Counted from the first letter of the stretch, positions 10,592-21,945 are shown. The stretch is 64,000 nucleotides of DNA from Alphaproteobacteria bacterium (GCA_947481575.1 CANKGV010000005.1:59462-123461), one strand, 5' to 3'. Notes: generated by a model not told the origin, from the letters alone. Numbers and translations: made by a program.

Positions 10592-12820
10592 TTACGAGAA
10601 CCTCCCGCTCTTGGAAAACCCCTTGGGCGCCAGCCGCCCGGCCTGGGCGCGCTTGCCGCGCCAGTCGGCCAGATCGGTCTCGGTCCGGGTTTTGTCGCCG
10701 ATCGCCCAGGTCAAGCCGTCAGCGCGGTTGAACGTCTTGGCATCCGCCAGCCCGCCGTCCTGGTAGCGCTGCAACACGACACCGCGGCCACGCGTCATCA
10801 CCGGCAGTTCGGCGATGCCAAACAGCAGAAGCTTTCGGTTCTCGCCGACGACCGCCACGGTATCGCCGTCGGCCGGTGCGCACACGGTTGCTTCCACACC
10901 GCCGGACACGTTCAGGACTTGGCGGCCCTGCCGCGTCTGCGCCAACGTCTGGTCTTCCTCGACAACAAAGCCCCGCCCATCGCTCGCCGCTACCACCAGC
11001 TTGCCGCCGGGCCGGTGCACGCGCATGTCGACGATGTCGTGGTCGTTGCCGAGTTCGACCATCAGCCGCACCGGCTCACCGGCGCCGCGGCCCCCCGGCA
11101 GCTTGTCGCCGGCCAGCGTGTAGAAGCGCCCATTGGTGCAGAACATCACGATCTTGTCGGTGCTCTGGGCGTGGAACCAGAACCGGCCCGCATCGCCTTC
11201 CTTGTACTTCACCTCGCCGGTGTCGGTGGCGTGGCCCTTGAGTGCGCGGATCCAACCCTTGGCCGAGCAGATCACTGTGATCGGCTCGCGCTCGATCATC
11301 GCTTCCGTCGGCACCTCGATGATCGCGGGCGCATCGGCGATGGTCGTGCGGCGGGCGCCGAGTTTGGTGTCCTTGCCGAAGCGCTTGCGGGTTTCCTTCA
11401 CTTCCGCGGCGACGGTTTGCCACCGCTTCTCTTCGTCCTTCACCAGCGCGCGCAGTTCCTTGCGCTCGGTGGTGAGCTGGGTGTGCTCCGTGCGGATTAC
11501 CTGCTCTTCCAAGCGGCGCAACCGGCGCAACCGCAAATCCAAGATCGCTTCGGCTTGGCGGTCGGTAAGCTGGAATGTCTTGATCAGTTTGGGCTTCGGC
11601 TCATCCTCGTCGCGAATGATGCGGATCACCTTGTCGAGGTTGAGGTAAACCAGCAAATAGCCGTCCAGCACCTCGATGCGCTCTTCCGCCTTGGTCAGCC
11701 GGTGCTGGGAGCGGCGCAGCACCACATCCTCGCGGTGCTTCAAGAACGCCAGCAGCGCGCCGCGCAGGTCCATGACCTGGGGCAGCCGCCCGGCGTCGAG
11801 CACGTTCAGGTTCAGCGGAATGCGCACTTCCAATTCGGTGAGGCGGAACAACGCCTCCATCAGCACGGCGGGTTCGATGGTGCGGTTGCGCGGCTCCAGT
11901 ACCACGCGCACGTCCTCCGCCGATTCGTCGCGGACGTCGGCAAGCAGCGGCACCTTCTTGTCGTTGATCAGTTCGGCGATGCGCTCGATCAGGCGCGACT
12001 TCTGCACCTGGTACGGCACTTCGGTGACGATCACGACCCACATGCCGTTGGGACGCTTCTCTACTTCCCAGCGCGCGCGCAGGCGGAAGCTGCCGCGCCC
12101 GGTCTTGTAGGCGGACACGATGTTCTCGTGGGCTTCGACCAGTACGCCGCCGGTCGGAAAGTCCGGCCCCGGCACCAGTTCGGCAAGCTTGGCGGCGGTG
12201 GCATTCGGCGTTTTGATCAGGTGCAGCAACGCATCGCACAACTCGTGCACGTTGTGCGGCGGCACCGAAGTCGCCATGCCCACGGCGATGCCGTTGGAGC
12301 CGTTGGCGAGCAGGTTCGGGAACGCCGCCGGCAGCACCAGCGGCTCCTTCTCCTCGCCGTCATAGGTCGGGCGGAAGTCGACGGTGTCTTCGTCAATGTC
12401 CGCGAGCAGCGCTTCGGCGACTGGGGTCAGCCGCGCCTCGGTGTAGCGCATGGCCGCCGCGCCATCGCCGTCGATGTTGCCGAAGTTGCCTTGGCCGTCG
12501 ACCAGCGGATAGCGCGCGGCGAAATCCTGCGAGAGGCGCACCAGCGCGTCGTAAACCGACAGCTCGCCGTGCGGGTGGAACTTGCCGATGACGTCGCCGA
12601 CCACGCGGGCGCATTTCTTAAAGCCCGAAGCGGGATCGAGCTTGAGAAGCCGCATCGCGTAAAGCAGGCGGCGGTGCACGGGCTTCAGGCCGTCGCGCAC
12701 GTCCGGCAGGGAACGGGAGGTGATCGTCGAGAGCGCGTAGGCGAGATACCGCTGGCCCAGCGCTTCATCGAGCGGGACGTTCCGCACCCCTTCCGGGCGA
12801 TCGATGACCGGCTTGTTCAT
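10592..12820 (-). CDS. parC: DNA topoisomerase IV subunit A
   Basis: [33 protein letters not shown]...[52 protein letters not shown]. Confidence 0.96.
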   Translation of the reverse strand: MNKPVIDRPEGVRNVPLDEALGQRYLAYALSTITSRSLPDVRDGLKPVHRRLLYAMRLLKLDPASGFKKCARVVGDVIGKFHPHGELSVYDALVRLSQDFAARYPLVDGQGNFGNIDGDGAAAMRYTEARLTPVAEALLADIDEDTVDFRPTYDGEEKEPLVLPAAFPNLLANGSNGIAVGMATSVPPHNVHELCDALLHLIKTPNATAAKLAELVPGPDFPTGGVLVEAHENIVSAYKTGRGSFRLRARWEVEKRPNGMWVVIVTEVPYQVQKSRLIERIAELINDKKVPLLADVRDESAEDVRVVLEPRNRTIEPAVLMEALFRLTELEVRIPLNLNVLDAGRLPQVMDLRGALLAFLKHREDVVLRRSQHRLTKAEERIEVLDGYLLVYLNLDKVIRIIRDEDEPKPKLIKTFQLTDRQAEAILDLRLRRLRRLEEQVIRTEHTQLTTERKELRALVKDEEKRWQTVAAEVKETRKRFGKDTKLGARRTTIADAPAIIEVPTEAMIEREPITVICSAKGWIRALKGHATDTGEVKYKEGDAGRFWFHAQSTDKIVMFCTNGRFYTLAGDKLPGGRGAGEPVRLMVELGNDHDIVDMRVHRPGGKLVVAASDGRGFVVEEDQTLAQTRQGRQVLNVSGGVEATVCAPADGDTVAVVGENRKLLLFGIAELPVMTRGRGVVLQRYQDGGLADAKTFNRADGLTWAIGDKTRTETDLADWRGKRAQAGRLAPKGFSKSGRFS

Positions 12821-13536
12821 GGCCGCAGGTTTATACCAGACTTTGTGGCTCCGCGAGCCAGACGCTCAACCAGTCGCGTCCGGCCCGGTAAGGCGACGCG
12901 CTGGTCGTGGACCGCCCGCAGGAGGAATGCCCCGGTAACCTTGAGCGCCGCCGCCACGTCGTCGTCGCTGGCCGGTCCGCCGGTCACGAGGAACTGCGGC
13001 ACCGCCAAGCTATGAAGGCCGAACGCATTGCCCACCTCGGCCTGCCCCGTGCGGGTCGACACCGACCAATTGCCCCCGCCCGCCCCGGACAGATCTGGGG
13101 CGAACCCCAGTTCGCGCAGCAACGCCAGTTCCCAGCGCGCGTAGTCCGCGGGCCAGTCCGGCTGCGCCGCAACGACCACCAGCAGATCGCGGAATGCGGT
13201 GTAGGCAGCCGCGTGCGGCTCCCGCTCCGGCAGCGCCGCATCCAGGATTTCCGCCGCGGCCGCGAACGCCGCCAGCCGCGCCGGCTCGTCCAGCACCGTC
13301 GCCGCCCGCGCGTTGGTCATTTCCAGCGTGAACCAACCGAGTTGTTCCGAAAGGCGTGCGCGCCACGTCGCCTGCACCTCGTTGCCCGGCTGCAGCACGC
13401 TGCGGGCCCGGCGTCCGGCGCCGCCGCGCACCAGCCCCGCATGGCGGCCGTGCTCGGCGGTGAACAAGTGCACCACCGCCGACGTCTCCCCATGACGCCG
13501 CGCCGACAGAACGATCGCAGTGTCGGTCCAGTCCAC
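12817..13536 (-). CDS. recO: DNA repair protein RecO
   Basis: [39 protein letters not shown]; located between era and parC. Confidence 0.92.
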   Translation of the reverse strand: MDWTDTAIVLSARRHGETSAVVHLFTAEHGRHAGLVRGGAGRRARSVLQPGNEVQATWRARLSEQLGWFTLEMTNARAATVLDEPARLAAFAAAAEILDAALPEREPHAAAYTAFRDLLVVVAAQPDWPADYARWELALLRELGFAPDLSGAGGGNWSVSTRTGQAEVGNAFGLHSLAVPQFLVTGGPASDDDVAAALKVTGAFLLRAVHDQRVALPGRTRLVERLARGATKSGINLRP

Positions 13537-14477
13537 TAGCGGCGGGGCGCTTCGAGCCCCATGGCGCGCAGGTGGCGCGGCGTCTCGGCCCAGTCCTTGT
13601 CCACCGACACCTGCAGGAACAGATGCACCGGCCGGCCGAAGATGACTTCCAGTTCCTTGCGCGAGGCCATCCCGATCGCCTTGATGCGCGCCCCACCGGC
13701 GCCAAGGATGATCGGCTTCTGCGAATCGCGGGTCACGATCACGCGCTGCTCCACGCGCACGGAGCCGTCCTTCTTCTCTTCCCAGCGCTCGGTTTCCACC
13801 GTCAACGCGTGGGGCAACTCATCGTGCAGCGCAATGAATAGCTTCTCGCGCGTGATCTCGGCGGCGAGGAACCGCTCTTGGATGTCCGCCAACTGGTCCG
13901 GCGGATACAGCCACGGCCCATCGGGGGAAATCTTGGCCAGATGTTTGCGCAGGTCGTCGACGCCGCTGCCGGTGAGCGCCGAGATCATGAACACGTCGGT
14001 GAACGGACTGCCCGGCTGCGTCATCGCCGAGGCTTTGGCCAACAGAGTCGGGCGCGGCACCAGGTCGACCTTGTTCAGCACCAAGATCGCTTTGCGGTTC
14101 TTGTGCTTCAGGTGGTCGATGATCATCGCCGTGTCGTCGCCCGGCACATCGGGCTGACGGCGCGCGTCCACCAGCACCACGACCACGTCCGCGTCGGCCG
14201 CACCGCTCCACGCAGCGGCCACCATCGCGCGCTCCATCGTGCGCTTGGGTGAAAACACCCCCGGCACATCCAGGAAGATCAGTTGCGCACGTTCGGCCAT
14301 GGCGATGCCCGTGATGCGCGTGCGGGTCGTCTGCGGCTTCGGCGAGACGATCGAAACCTTCGATCCCACCAGCGCGTTGAGCAGCGTCGACTTGCCGGCG
14401 TTCGGCGCGCCCATCAGGGCGATCGTGCCGCACCGGGTCGGACCTTCCTCGGCCGCGGGAACTTTGGGATCAGCCAC
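13536..14477 (-). CDS. era: GTPase Era
   Basis: ALMGAPNAGKSTLLNALVGSKVSIVSPKPQTTRTRITG...FLDVPGVFSP...KVDLV; C-terminal KH GAGGARIKAIGMASRKELE. GTG start 14477 inferred. Confidence 0.96.
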   Translation of the reverse strand: MADPKVPAAEEGPTRCGTIALMGAPNAGKSTLLNALVGSKVSIVSPKPQTTRTRITGIAMAERAQLIFLDVPGVFSPKRTMERAMVAAAWSGAADADVVVVLVDARRQPDVPGDDTAMIIDHLKHKNRKAILVLNKVDLVPRPTLLAKASAMTQPGSPFTDVFMISALTGSGVDDLRKHLAKISPDGPWLYPPDQLADIQERFLAAEITREKLFIALHDELPHALTVETERWEEKKDGSVRVEQRVIVTRDSQKPIILGAGGARIKAIGMASRKELEVIFGRPVHLFLQVSVDKDWAETPRHLRAMGLEAPRR

Positions 14478-15216
14478 CGGGCAGCACCGCGGTGTTGCGC
14501 AGCAGCGCCGCGGCGGCTTCCTGTTCGGCGGTGCGCTTCGACGGGCCGTGACCATCGGCACTGCCGAAGCCCGGCACCGTCACCTCCACGCGAAACGTGG
14601 GCGCGTGGGGCGGACCATCGGTGGCCAGCATGCGATACGCCGGCGGGCCGAACTTCCGGCGGTGCGTCCATTCCTGCAGCATTGTCTTCGGATCCTTCGC
14701 TACACCCGCCTGCTCTTCGAACAGGGGGCCCCAATACCGCTGAATGAACCCGAGCGCTGCGGGCAGTCCGCCGTCGACATACAGCGCGCCGATCAGCGCC
14801 TCGCACGCATCGGCCAAGATCGCCGGCTTTGTGGCGCCGCCGGCGGCACGCTCGCCGCGCGCCATGCGCACAAACCCGCCAAGGCCAACCGCGTGGGCGA
14901 CCTTGGCACACGCCTCGCGCCGCACCAGCGCGTTATAGCGCAACGCCAGTTCGCCGGCGCCCGCCGCGGGAAACCGCCGCGCCAAGTCGCCCGCCACCAC
15001 GAGGCCCAGCACGCGGTCGCCGAGAAACTCCATGCGCTCGAAGTCGGCGACGTGCAGGCCGGACACGTTGCCGGCGCTCGGGTGAGTCAAGGCTTCGGCC
15101 AACAGGGCCGGGTCGTGGAACTGGTGCCCGAGCAGGCGCTGCAACTCTTCCGGGGTCGCAGTAGCGCTGTCCGCGCTTGGCGGTGCTGCAACGTCGGGCC
15201 GGGACGGGTCGCCCAA
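14470..15216 (-). CDS. rnc: Ribonuclease III
   Basis: LAEALTHPSAGN...FERMEFLGDRVLGLVVA...ADACEALIGALYVDGG; C-terminal dsRBD GPSKRTAEQEAAAALL. Confidence 0.96.
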   Translation of the reverse strand: MGDPSRPDVAAPPSADSATATPEELQRLLGHQFHDPALLAEALTHPSAGNVSGLHVADFERMEFLGDRVLGLVVAGDLARRFPAAGAGELALRYNALVRREACAKVAHAVGLGGFVRMARGERAAGGATKPAILADACEALIGALYVDGGLPAALGFIQRYWGPLFEEQAGVAKDPKTMLQEWTHRRKFGPPAYRMLATDGPPHAPTFRVEVTVPGFGSADGHGPSKRTAEQEAAAALLRNTAVLPGG

Positions 15217-15256
15217 GGATATGTGCGCCGGTTGGTTGCCTAGCGGCGGCAGGGCG

Positions 15257-16018
15257 TCAACCCCGCAGCCCGTTCAGGATACGGTTGTAGCGCACTGCCC
15301 ACGGCCATTTCCAGAACTCCCACCAGCTGGCGGAGCCGTCGCTGGAGAAGAACAGGATCTCGGCGCGCCCTTCCAGCCCTTCGGCGGACGGGTGACCGAA
15401 GTCGGAAAAGCGGCTGTCGTGGGAGTTGTCGCGGTTGTCGCCCATCATGAAATAGTGGCCGGCTTCCACGGTATAGACCGAGGTGTTGTCCTGCGCCGTG
15501 GTCTGCCGGTCGAGGGTCAGGTAGGTGACGCCGTTGGGCAGTGTCTCGCGGTACACGACGTACTTGTCGCCGCGGCTATCCAAGAACGGCTCCGGCACCA
15601 CCTGGCGCGGCACGGCAACGTCGTTGATGTACAGCGCGCCCTCCTTCATCTGGATGCGGTCGCCCGGAAGGCCGATTAGGCGCTTCACAAAGTCGGTCTT
15701 GTCGCCCTGGCCGCGTTTGAACACGATCACGTCGCCGCGCGCCGGCTCACGCCCCAGAATACGGCCCGAAAACAACGGCGGGCTGAACGGCATCGAGTTC
15801 TTTGAGTAGCCGTACGGGTACTTGGAGACGAAGAAATAGTCGCCCACCAGCAGCGTCGGCATCATCGACTCACTCGGCACGCTGAACGGCTCGAATGCCA
15901 GCGTGCGGATCGCCATCGCGATCAGCAGCGCATAGGCCAGCGTCCGCACGGTCTCGGTCATCCCGCCACCGGCGGTAGCGCCCTTGGACGGCACAACGAG
16001 GTCTTCTGGTTTGCTCAT
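15257..16018 (-). CDS. lepB: Signal peptidase I
   Basis: FSVPSESMMPTLLVGDYFFVSKYPYG...RGDVIVFK...DFVKRLIGLPGDRIQMKEG...YFMMGDNRDNSHDSR. Confidence 0.96.
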   Translation of the reverse strand: MSKPEDLVVPSKGATAGGGMTETVRTLAYALLIAMAIRTLAFEPFSVPSESMMPTLLVGDYFFVSKYPYGYSKNSMPFSPPLFSGRILGREPARGDVIVFKRGQGDKTDFVKRLIGLPGDRIQMKEGALYINDVAVPRQVVPEPFLDSRGDKYVVYRETLPNGVTYLTLDRQTTAQDNTSVYTVEAGHYFMMGDNRDNSHDSRFSDFGHPSAEGLEGRAEILFFSSDGSASWWEFWKWPWAVRYNRILNGLRG

Positions 16019-16042
16019 GGCCCCTCTAGAACGGCAATCGGG

Positions 16043-16495
16043 TCAACGTACGTCGCGCGCAGGCGCGCCAATGTCTACATCCGGCGGAGGCGCGCCGCTG
16101 TCCGGAACAGAACTGATGATGACGATCGCCTGGGCGAGCGGCGGCTCGTCGGTCAGGCTGACATCGATGCGCGGATTGGTGCCGGCCGGGGTGATCTCGC
16201 GCAGACGCGCCAGCGCGCCGCCGGTGAGTTCCATCGTCGGGCGGCCCGAGCGCAGATTCACCACGCCCATGTCGCGCCAATACACGCCGCGCCGGAACCC
16301 GGTGCCGAGCGCCTTCGAGCACGCCTCCTTAGCGGCGTAGCGCTTGGCATAGCTCGCCGCGCGGTCGAACCGGCCATCCGAGCGTTCCCGTTCGCGCGCC
16401 GTGAAGATGCGATCCAGGAAGCGGTCGCCGAACCGCGCGATGGTGCGTTCGATCCGCGCAATGTCGATCAGGTCGGAGCCGAGGCCGATCACCAT
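16043..16495 (-). CDS. acpS: Holo-[acyl-carrier-protein] synthase
   Basis: [32 protein letters not shown]...[27 protein letters not shown]. Confidence 0.95.
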   Translation of the reverse strand: MVIGLGSDLIDIARIERTIARFGDRFLDRIFTARERERSDGRFDRAASYAKRYAAKEACSKALGTGFRRGVYWRDMGVVNLRSGRPTMELTGGALARLREITPAGTNPRIDVSLTDEPPLAQAIVIISSVPDSGAPPPDVDIGAPARDVR

Positions 16496-17232
16496 CACGC
16501 CGTCCACAGCGCGCGGTCCATCGCCGCCCGCATGTTGCGGATCGCTGCGGCGAGGCCGACGAACACCGCCTCCGCTACGATCGCGTGGCCGATGTTGAGT
16601 TCGACGATCTCAGGGATACCCGCCACCGGCCCCACGTTTTCCACCGTCAACCCGTGACCCGCGTGCACTTCCAGGCCGAGTTCCGCCGCCAGCTTGGCCG
16701 CCGCGATCAGTCGCCGCAGTTGCGCGGCGGCGCCGCGGCGGTTGGCGTTGCAGTACTCGCCGGTGTGCAATTCGATCGCCGGCGCGCCCACCGTGGCCGA
16801 TGCTTCAACCTGCGCCGGGTCGGGGTCGATGAACATCGCCACCTGGATGCCCGCATCCACCAGCCGGTGCACCATCGGTTTCAACCGGCGCTTGGCGCCC
16901 GCCACATCCAGGCCGCCTTCGGTGGTGAGTTCGGCGCGGCGTTCCGGCACGATGCACGCCGCGTGCGGCCGGTGTTTCAGCGCAATCGCCGCCATCTCGC
17001 TGGTCGCCGCCATCTCCATGTTGAGCGGCAGGTCGATCTCGCGTTTCAGGCGGCGGATGTCGTCGTCCGAAATATGACGGCGGTCTTCGCGCAGGTGCGC
17101 CGTAATGCTGTCGCCGCCTGCCGCCACCACGATCTTCGCGGCGCGCAGAGGGTCCGGCGCGGTGCCGCCGCGCGCGTTGCGCAGGGTCGCCACGTGGTCG
17201 ATGTTGACGCCAAGCCGGAGGTGGCGGGTCAT
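16495..17232 (-). CDS. pdxJ: Pyridoxine 5'-phosphate synthase
   Basis: [28 protein letters not shown]...[21 protein letters not shown]...[10 protein letters not shown]. Confidence 0.96.
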   Translation of the reverse strand: MTRHLRLGVNIDHVATLRNARGGTAPDPLRAAKIVVAAGGDSITAHLREDRRHISDDDIRRLKREIDLPLNMEMAATSEMAAIALKHRPHAACIVPERRAELTTEGGLDVAGAKRRLKPMVHRLVDAGIQVAMFIDPDPAQVEASATVGAPAIELHTGEYCNANRRGAAAQLRRLIAAAKLAAELGLEVHAGHGLTVENVGPVAGIPEIVELNIGHAIVAEAVFVGLAAAIRNMRAAMDRALWTA

Positions 17233-17347
17233 GGGCCGCGGCTCCCTCGCTGCGCCGCCGGAGCGTTTCCGGCCGCGGAAAAGGCGCACAACCTACTCCC
17301 GGAACGGCCGGAACTCAAAGGCGCCCAGTGTCGCAAGGGCAGCACCA

Positions 17348-19492
17348 TCAGCCGCGCACCCGTTCCACCGATGCGATCGCCGGATCGACCCGCAGTGCCG
17401 CCACGATGTTGGTGAGGTGCTTCAGATCGCGCACCTCCACATCGACCCGCATCTCGAAGAAGTCCGGATTGCGGTCGGTGATCTTCAGGTTCGAGATATT
17501 GCCGTTGTTGCGCGCGATCACGGTGGCGAGCGTGCCCAGGCTGCCTGGCGTATTGGCCAGCACCGTGTGCAGGCGCGCCGTGTGCACCTCCGGCGCCGCC
17601 GCGGCCGCGTCCCACTGCACGTCCAGCCAGCGCTCCGGGCTCTCGGCAAAACCCTCCAGGGTCTCGCAGTCGATGGTGTGAACGGTCACGCCCTTACCCG
17701 CCGAAAGAATCCCGACGATGCGGTCCCCCGGCAGCGGATGACAACAGGTGGCGAGATGCACCGCGACGCCGGGGATCAGCCCGCGAATCGGAATCGCGTG
17801 GTCGCCCCCCTTGGCGTCGTCCTTGCGCCGCACCGGCACTGGCTTCGGACCTTCCTTGCTCGCCAGCGCCGCCTCCGGCGCCACCGCTTCCAGCACCGCC
17901 GAGGCCGCCAAGCTGCCATCGCCCACCGCCACGAACAGGTCTTCCGTCGTCTTCTGGCGCAGGGTTTTGGCGGCCGCGTCGAACGCCTGGTCGGTGGCGG
18001 TCTGGCCGCCTTCCTCCAACACGCGTTGCGCCATGCGCTTGCCGAGCGCCGCGTATTCGGTGCGCTCCTGCTTGGCCTTGTAGCGCCGGATCGCCGAGCG
18101 CGCCTTGCCGGTGACGATGAACGACTCCCACGCCGGCGACGGTGTCTGGGCGTTCGACCGGATGATCTCGACCTGGTCGCCGTTCCGCAATTGCGTGCGC
18201 AGCGGCACGATGCGGCTGTTGATCTTGGCGCCGACGCACGAATCGCCGATCTCGGTGTGCACCGCATAGGCAAAGTCCACCGGCGTCGCCCCGCGCGGCA
18301 GCGCGATCAACTCGCCGGCCGGCGAAAAGCAGAACACCTGATCCCGGTACATCTCCAGCTTGGTGTTTTCCAGGAACTCTTCCGGGTTCGCCGCCGCATC
18401 CAGAATCTCCAGCAGCTCGCGCACCCAGCGGTAGTGCGCCGCGTCCGACTGCTCGGCGCTCTGCTTGTATTGCCAGTGCGCGCACACGCCGAGTTCCGCC
18501 TCCCGGTGCATCTCGCGGGTACGGATCTGCACCTCGATGCGGTGCTTCTCCGGCCCGATCACCGTCGTGTGGATCGAACGGTAGCCGTTGCGCTTGGGCG
18601 TCGAGACGTAGTCCTTGAAGCGCCCCGGCACCATCTGGAACGCGCTGTGCACCACGCCCAGCGCCGCGTAGCACTGGGTGGTGGTCTCGACCACGATGCG
18701 GAACGCAACAATGTCCGATAGCTGCTCGAACGAGATGCTGTTGCGCTCCATCTTCTGCCAGATCGACCACGGGCGCTTTTCGCGGCCCAGCACCTCCGCC
18801 TCAATCCCGGCTTGCGACAGCGTGTGGCGCAACTGCGAAGTGATGCGCCCCACCAGGTCGCCGGAGCGCAAGCGCAGGTAACGCAACCGCGTCAGCACCG
18901 ATTCGCGCGCGTCGTGATTGAGCTCCGCGAACGCCAAGTCTTCGAGCTGGTCCTTGATGTCCGCCATGCCGATGCGTTCGGCCAGCGGCGCATAGATGTC
19001 CATTGTCTCTTGCGCCACGCGCCGCCGCCGCTCCGGCGCCTGGATGCCGGCCAGCGTCTGCATGTTGTGCAGACGGTCGGCGAGCTTCACCAGCAACACG
19101 CGGATGTCGTGCGACATCGCCAGGAACAGCTTGCGCAGGTTCTCCGCCTGCCGGCTCTTGGTCGTGGACGGCATCTCGAGCTGCGACAGCTTGGTGACGC
19201 CGTCGACCAGCCGCGCGATCTCCGGGCCGAAGCTCCGCTCGACCTCGTCCAGCGTGGCCAGCGTATCTTCGACGGTGTCGTGGAGCAGCGCCGTGGCGAT
19301 CGTCGCGCCATCGAGGTGCATGTTGGCGAGGATGCCCGCGACCTCGATCGGGTGCAGCAGGTACGGATCGCCGGAATCGCGAATCTGCGACCCGTGGTAC
19401 TTCAGGGAAAACGCGTAGGCGCGGCGCACCAGCGGCTCGGCGCTGGGGTCGTAGGCGCGAACCCGTTCGACCAGATTCTGCTGCAGGTTCAT
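17348..19492 (-). CDS. rsh: RelA/SpoT homolog, (p)ppGpp synthetase/hydrolase
   Basis: HPIEVAGILANMHLDGATIATALLHDTVEDT (HD), YVSTPKRNGYRSIHTTVIGPEKHRIEVQIRTREMH (synthetase), TGS and ACT regions. Confidence 0.96.
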   Translation of the reverse strand: MNLQQNLVERVRAYDPSAEPLVRRAYAFSLKYHGSQIRDSGDPYLLHPIEVAGILANMHLDGATIATALLHDTVEDTLATLDEVERSFGPEIARLVDGVTKLSQLEMPSTTKSRQAENLRKLFLAMSHDIRVLLVKLADRLHNMQTLAGIQAPERRRRVAQETMDIYAPLAERIGMADIKDQLEDLAFAELNHDARESVLTRLRYLRLRSGDLVGRITSQLRHTLSQAGIEAEVLGREKRPWSIWQKMERNSISFEQLSDIVAFRIVVETTTQCYAALGVVHSAFQMVPGRFKDYVSTPKRNGYRSIHTTVIGPEKHRIEVQIRTREMHREAELGVCAHWQYKQSAEQSDAAHYRWVRELLEILDAAANPEEFLENTKLEMYRDQVFCFSPAGELIALPRGATPVDFAYAVHTEIGDSCVGAKINSRIVPLRTQLRNGDQVEIIRSNAQTPSPAWESFIVTGKARSAIRRYKAKQERTEYAALGKRMAQRVLEEGGQTATDQAFDAAAKTLRQKTTEDLFVAVGDGSLAASAVLEAVAPEAALASKEGPKPVPVRRKDDAKGGDHAIPIRGLIPGVAVHLATCCHPLPGDRIVGILSAGKGVTVHTIDCETLEGFAESPERWLDVQWDAAAAAPEVHTARLHTVLANTPGSLGTLATVIARNNGNISNLKITDRNPDFFEMRVDVEVRDLKHLTNIVAALRVDPAIASVERVRG

Positions 19493-19573
19493 GGCAGCGC
19501 CCCCGGACGCCGCCCGGTCAGCACACGCAGGGAACAGGCGCCCCGCTGCGAGGCGCCCCGGTTTGGGCCGAAG

Positions 19574-19957
19574 TTATTCTTTGGCGGCGTCGGTCTCGAG
19601 GCCACCCTCTTCGCCCGAATCGAACACTTCCATGCCTTCGGCGTCATCGATCTGCTCGGCGGGAACGGCTTCGCCCCATTCCTTGCCGGCCATGAGGAGA
19701 GCCATGTTGTCCTCTTCCGGCTCGTCGACTTCGACCTGCTTTTGCAGGCCGCGCACCAGCAGACTGCGCAAATCGTCGAGTTCGACCTTGTCGGCGGCGA
19801 TCTCGCGGAGCGCCACCACCGGGTTCTTGTCGTTGTCGCGGTCAACCTGCAGCGCCTCACCCGAGGAGATGGCCCGGGCGCGCCGCGACGCCAGCATCAC
19901 GAGTTCGAAGCGGTTGGGAACGCGGAGAACGCAATCTTCGACAGTTACGCGCGCCAT
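19574..19957 (-). CDS. rpoZ: RNA polymerase omega subunit
   Basis: [54 protein letters not shown]. Confidence 0.95.
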   Translation of the reverse strand: MARVTVEDCVLRVPNRFELVMLASRRARAISSGEALQVDRDNDKNPVVALREIAADKVELDDLRSLLVRGLQKQVEVDEPEEDNMALLMAGKEWGEAVPAEQIDDAEGMEVFDSGEEGGLETDAAKE

Positions 19958-20067
19958 GGGACGGAAATCTCCCGCAAAGTCGTTTAGAGGATGTGTCTGG
20001 AGTCCGAGTACATATTGAGTTCCGGCCCGAAAGGCAAGGATTGTGCCGTATTTGGCACGCCCAAGCC

Positions 20068-20625
20068 TCAGGTGCGGCCCGTTTCCCCAAGCTCCGGCTC
20101 GGCCGCGGACCCAGGCGGCAACGCCGCAATCAGTTCCTCGACGGTGCGGCCCAACACCGGATGGCGCCAGCCGGGGGCCACGTCCGCCAACGGCAGCAGC
20201 ACGAATGCACGGGTGTGCATGCGCGGGTGGGGAATCGCCAGACCCGGCGCCGCCAGCACCCGCTCGTCGTAGGCCAACAGGTCCAGATCCACCGGCCGCG
20301 CCGCATTGGGCACGGTGCGGTGCCGCCCCAGTTTGGCTTCCGTGGCCAGCAGGGCGGTCAGCACCTGCTCCGGGCTGAGCGCCGTGGTCACCGCCGCAAC
20401 GCCGTTGGTGAACCACGGTTGGCCGGACACCGGCACCGGGGCGCTGCGATACCAGCGCGACTGCCGCACCACGGTCACGCCCTCCGCATTCAACGCCGCC
20501 AAGGCTTCGGCCAGGGTGGCGGTCACCGGCTGGCCTTGGGCGCCGGCCAGATTTCCGCCCAGTCCAATCAGCACCACAGCGATTTTTCCCCGAACGCCGG
20601 CCGTTGCGCGGCCGGTCCCTGCCAT
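20068..20625 (-). CDS. folK: 6-hydroxymethyl-7,8-dihydropterin pyrophosphokinase
   Basis: VLIGLGGNL...[25 protein letters not shown]...[10 protein letters not shown]...[21 protein letters not shown]. Confidence 0.94.
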   Translation of the reverse strand: MAGTGRATAGVRGKIAVVLIGLGGNLAGAQGQPVTATLAEALAALNAEGVTVVRQSRWYRSAPVPVSGQPWFTNGVAAVTTALSPEQVLTALLATEAKLGRHRTVPNAARPVDLDLLAYDERVLAAPGLAIPHPRMHTRAFVLLPLADVAPGWRHPVLGRTVEELIAALPPGSAAEPELGETGRT

Positions 20626-20660
20626 TGCGACACAATCAATAACAACTGAGGACCATCATT

Positions 20661-21284
20661 ATGAGTTTTGCCATTGCAGCGACGTCCGGCCCGCGTTTCG
20701 CGCTGTTCATTGACGGCTCGAACCTCTACGCCGCCGCCCGGTCCCTAACCTTCGACATCGACTACAGGCGGCTCCTGGAGGTGTTCGCCAGCAAGGGCAA
20801 CTTGGTGCGCGCGTTCTACTACACCGCGTTGATCGATGAACAAGAGTACTCGCCGATTCGGCCGCTCGTGGACTGGCTTGATTACAACGGCTACACGATG
20901 GTCACCAAGCCGACCAAAGAGTTCACCGATGCCACGGGCCGCCGCCGGATCAAAGGCAACATGGATATCGAAATCGCCGTCGACATGATGGAAATGGCCC
21001 CACACATCGACCATGCCATCCTGTTCTCCGGCGACGGCGATTTCCGCCGCTTGGTCCAGGCGGTCCAAGCCAAGGGCGTGCGTGTGAGCGTGGTCAGCAC
21101 CATCCGCTCGCAGCCGCCCATGGTGGCCGACGAGTTGCGCCGGCAAGCCGACCAGTTCATCGAACTGCAAGACATCGCCCGCGACATCATGCGTGAAACG
21201 GCCGAAGTAGTCGTGCCGGTTGCCGACGCCGCCGAGCGTCCGGCCGCCGTCGCGGCAGCTCCGCGCATCCGTCAGACCGCGTGA
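20661..21284 (+). CDS. NYN domain (LabA/DUF88-like) protein, putative RNase
   Basis: FALFIDGSNLYAAAR...KGNMDIEIAVDMMEMAPHIDHAILFSGDGDFRRLVQAVQAKGVRVSVVS: conserved acidic NYN motifs. Confidence 0.9.
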   Translation: MSFAIAATSGPRFALFIDGSNLYAAARSLTFDIDYRRLLEVFASKGNLVRAFYYTALIDEQEYSPIRPLVDWLDYNGYTMVTKPTKEFTDATGRRRIKGNMDIEIAVDMMEMAPHIDHAILFSGDGDFRRLVQAVQAKGVRVSVVSTIRSQPPMVADELRRQADQFIELQDIARDIMRETAEVVVPVADAAERPAAVAAAPRIRQTA

Positions 21285-21309
21285 GCGAACCGGTACCACC
21301 GCTGGGCGT

Positions 21310-21939
21310 TTGACCGCAGGACTGTCCGGCCCGCCGCACGACTGTCGCCGCTGCCCGCGCCTGTGCGGGCTGCGCGACCGTCTGCGCACCGAGCAGCCCG
21401 ATTGGCACAACGCCCCGGTCCCGTCATTTGGCGGCGCTGACGCGGAACTGTTGATCGTCGGCCTCGCGCCCGGGCTGCAGGGCGCCAACCGCACCGGCCG
21501 CCCCTTCACCGGCGACGGCGCCGGCGAAGTCCTCTACCCGGCCCTGCTGAAGTTCGGATTTGCCACCGGAGTGTATGACGCTCGTCCCGACGACGGCCTG
21601 ACGCTGCGCCGCGCCCGCATCACCAACGCCGTGCGCTGCGTGCCGCCGGAAAACAAACCGGTCGGCGCCGAGGTCGCCGCCTGTAATCCGTTCCTGACCA
21701 GCGAGATCGCCGCGCTGCCCAACCTGCGCACGATCCTGGCCCTCGGCCACATCGCCCACGGGGCCGTGCTGCGCGCGCTGGAACTGAAAGGCATCCCGTT
21801 CAAACACGGCGCGATTGCCGACGCGGGACGTTACCGCCTCGCCGACAGCTATCACTGTTCGCGCTACAACATGAATACGCGAAGGCTGACCGTGGCGATG
21901 TTCGATGCGGTCATCGAAGGCATCGCGGCCGGGGCCTAA
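21310..21939 (+). CDS. Uracil-DNA glycosylase (UdgB/family 5-like); start or frame uncertain
   Basis: CRRCPRL...LLIVGLAPGLQGANRTGRPFTGDGAGEVLY...ITNAVRCVPPENKP...YHCSRYNMNTRRLT. TTG 21310 is the only obvious in-frame start near the domain. Confidence 0.85.
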   Translation: MTAGLSGPPHDCRRCPRLCGLRDRLRTEQPDWHNAPVPSFGGADAELLIVGLAPGLQGANRTGRPFTGDGAGEVLYPALLKFGFATGVYDARPDDGLTLRRARITNAVRCVPPENKPVGAEVAACNPFLTSEIAALPNLRTILALGHIAHGAVLRALELKGIPFKHGAIADAGRYRLADSYHCSRYNMNTRRLTVAMFDAVIEGIAAGA

Positions 21940-21945
21940 ACGAAG

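Noticed and set aside
10559-13015. 818-aa plus-strand ORF
   Set aside because: Antisense to parC, which has full family motifs; composition is typical of a GC-rich shadow frame.
17105-18721. 538-aa plus-strand ORF
   Set aside because: Antisense to rsh/pdxJ, Arg/His-rich, no domain-like sequence.
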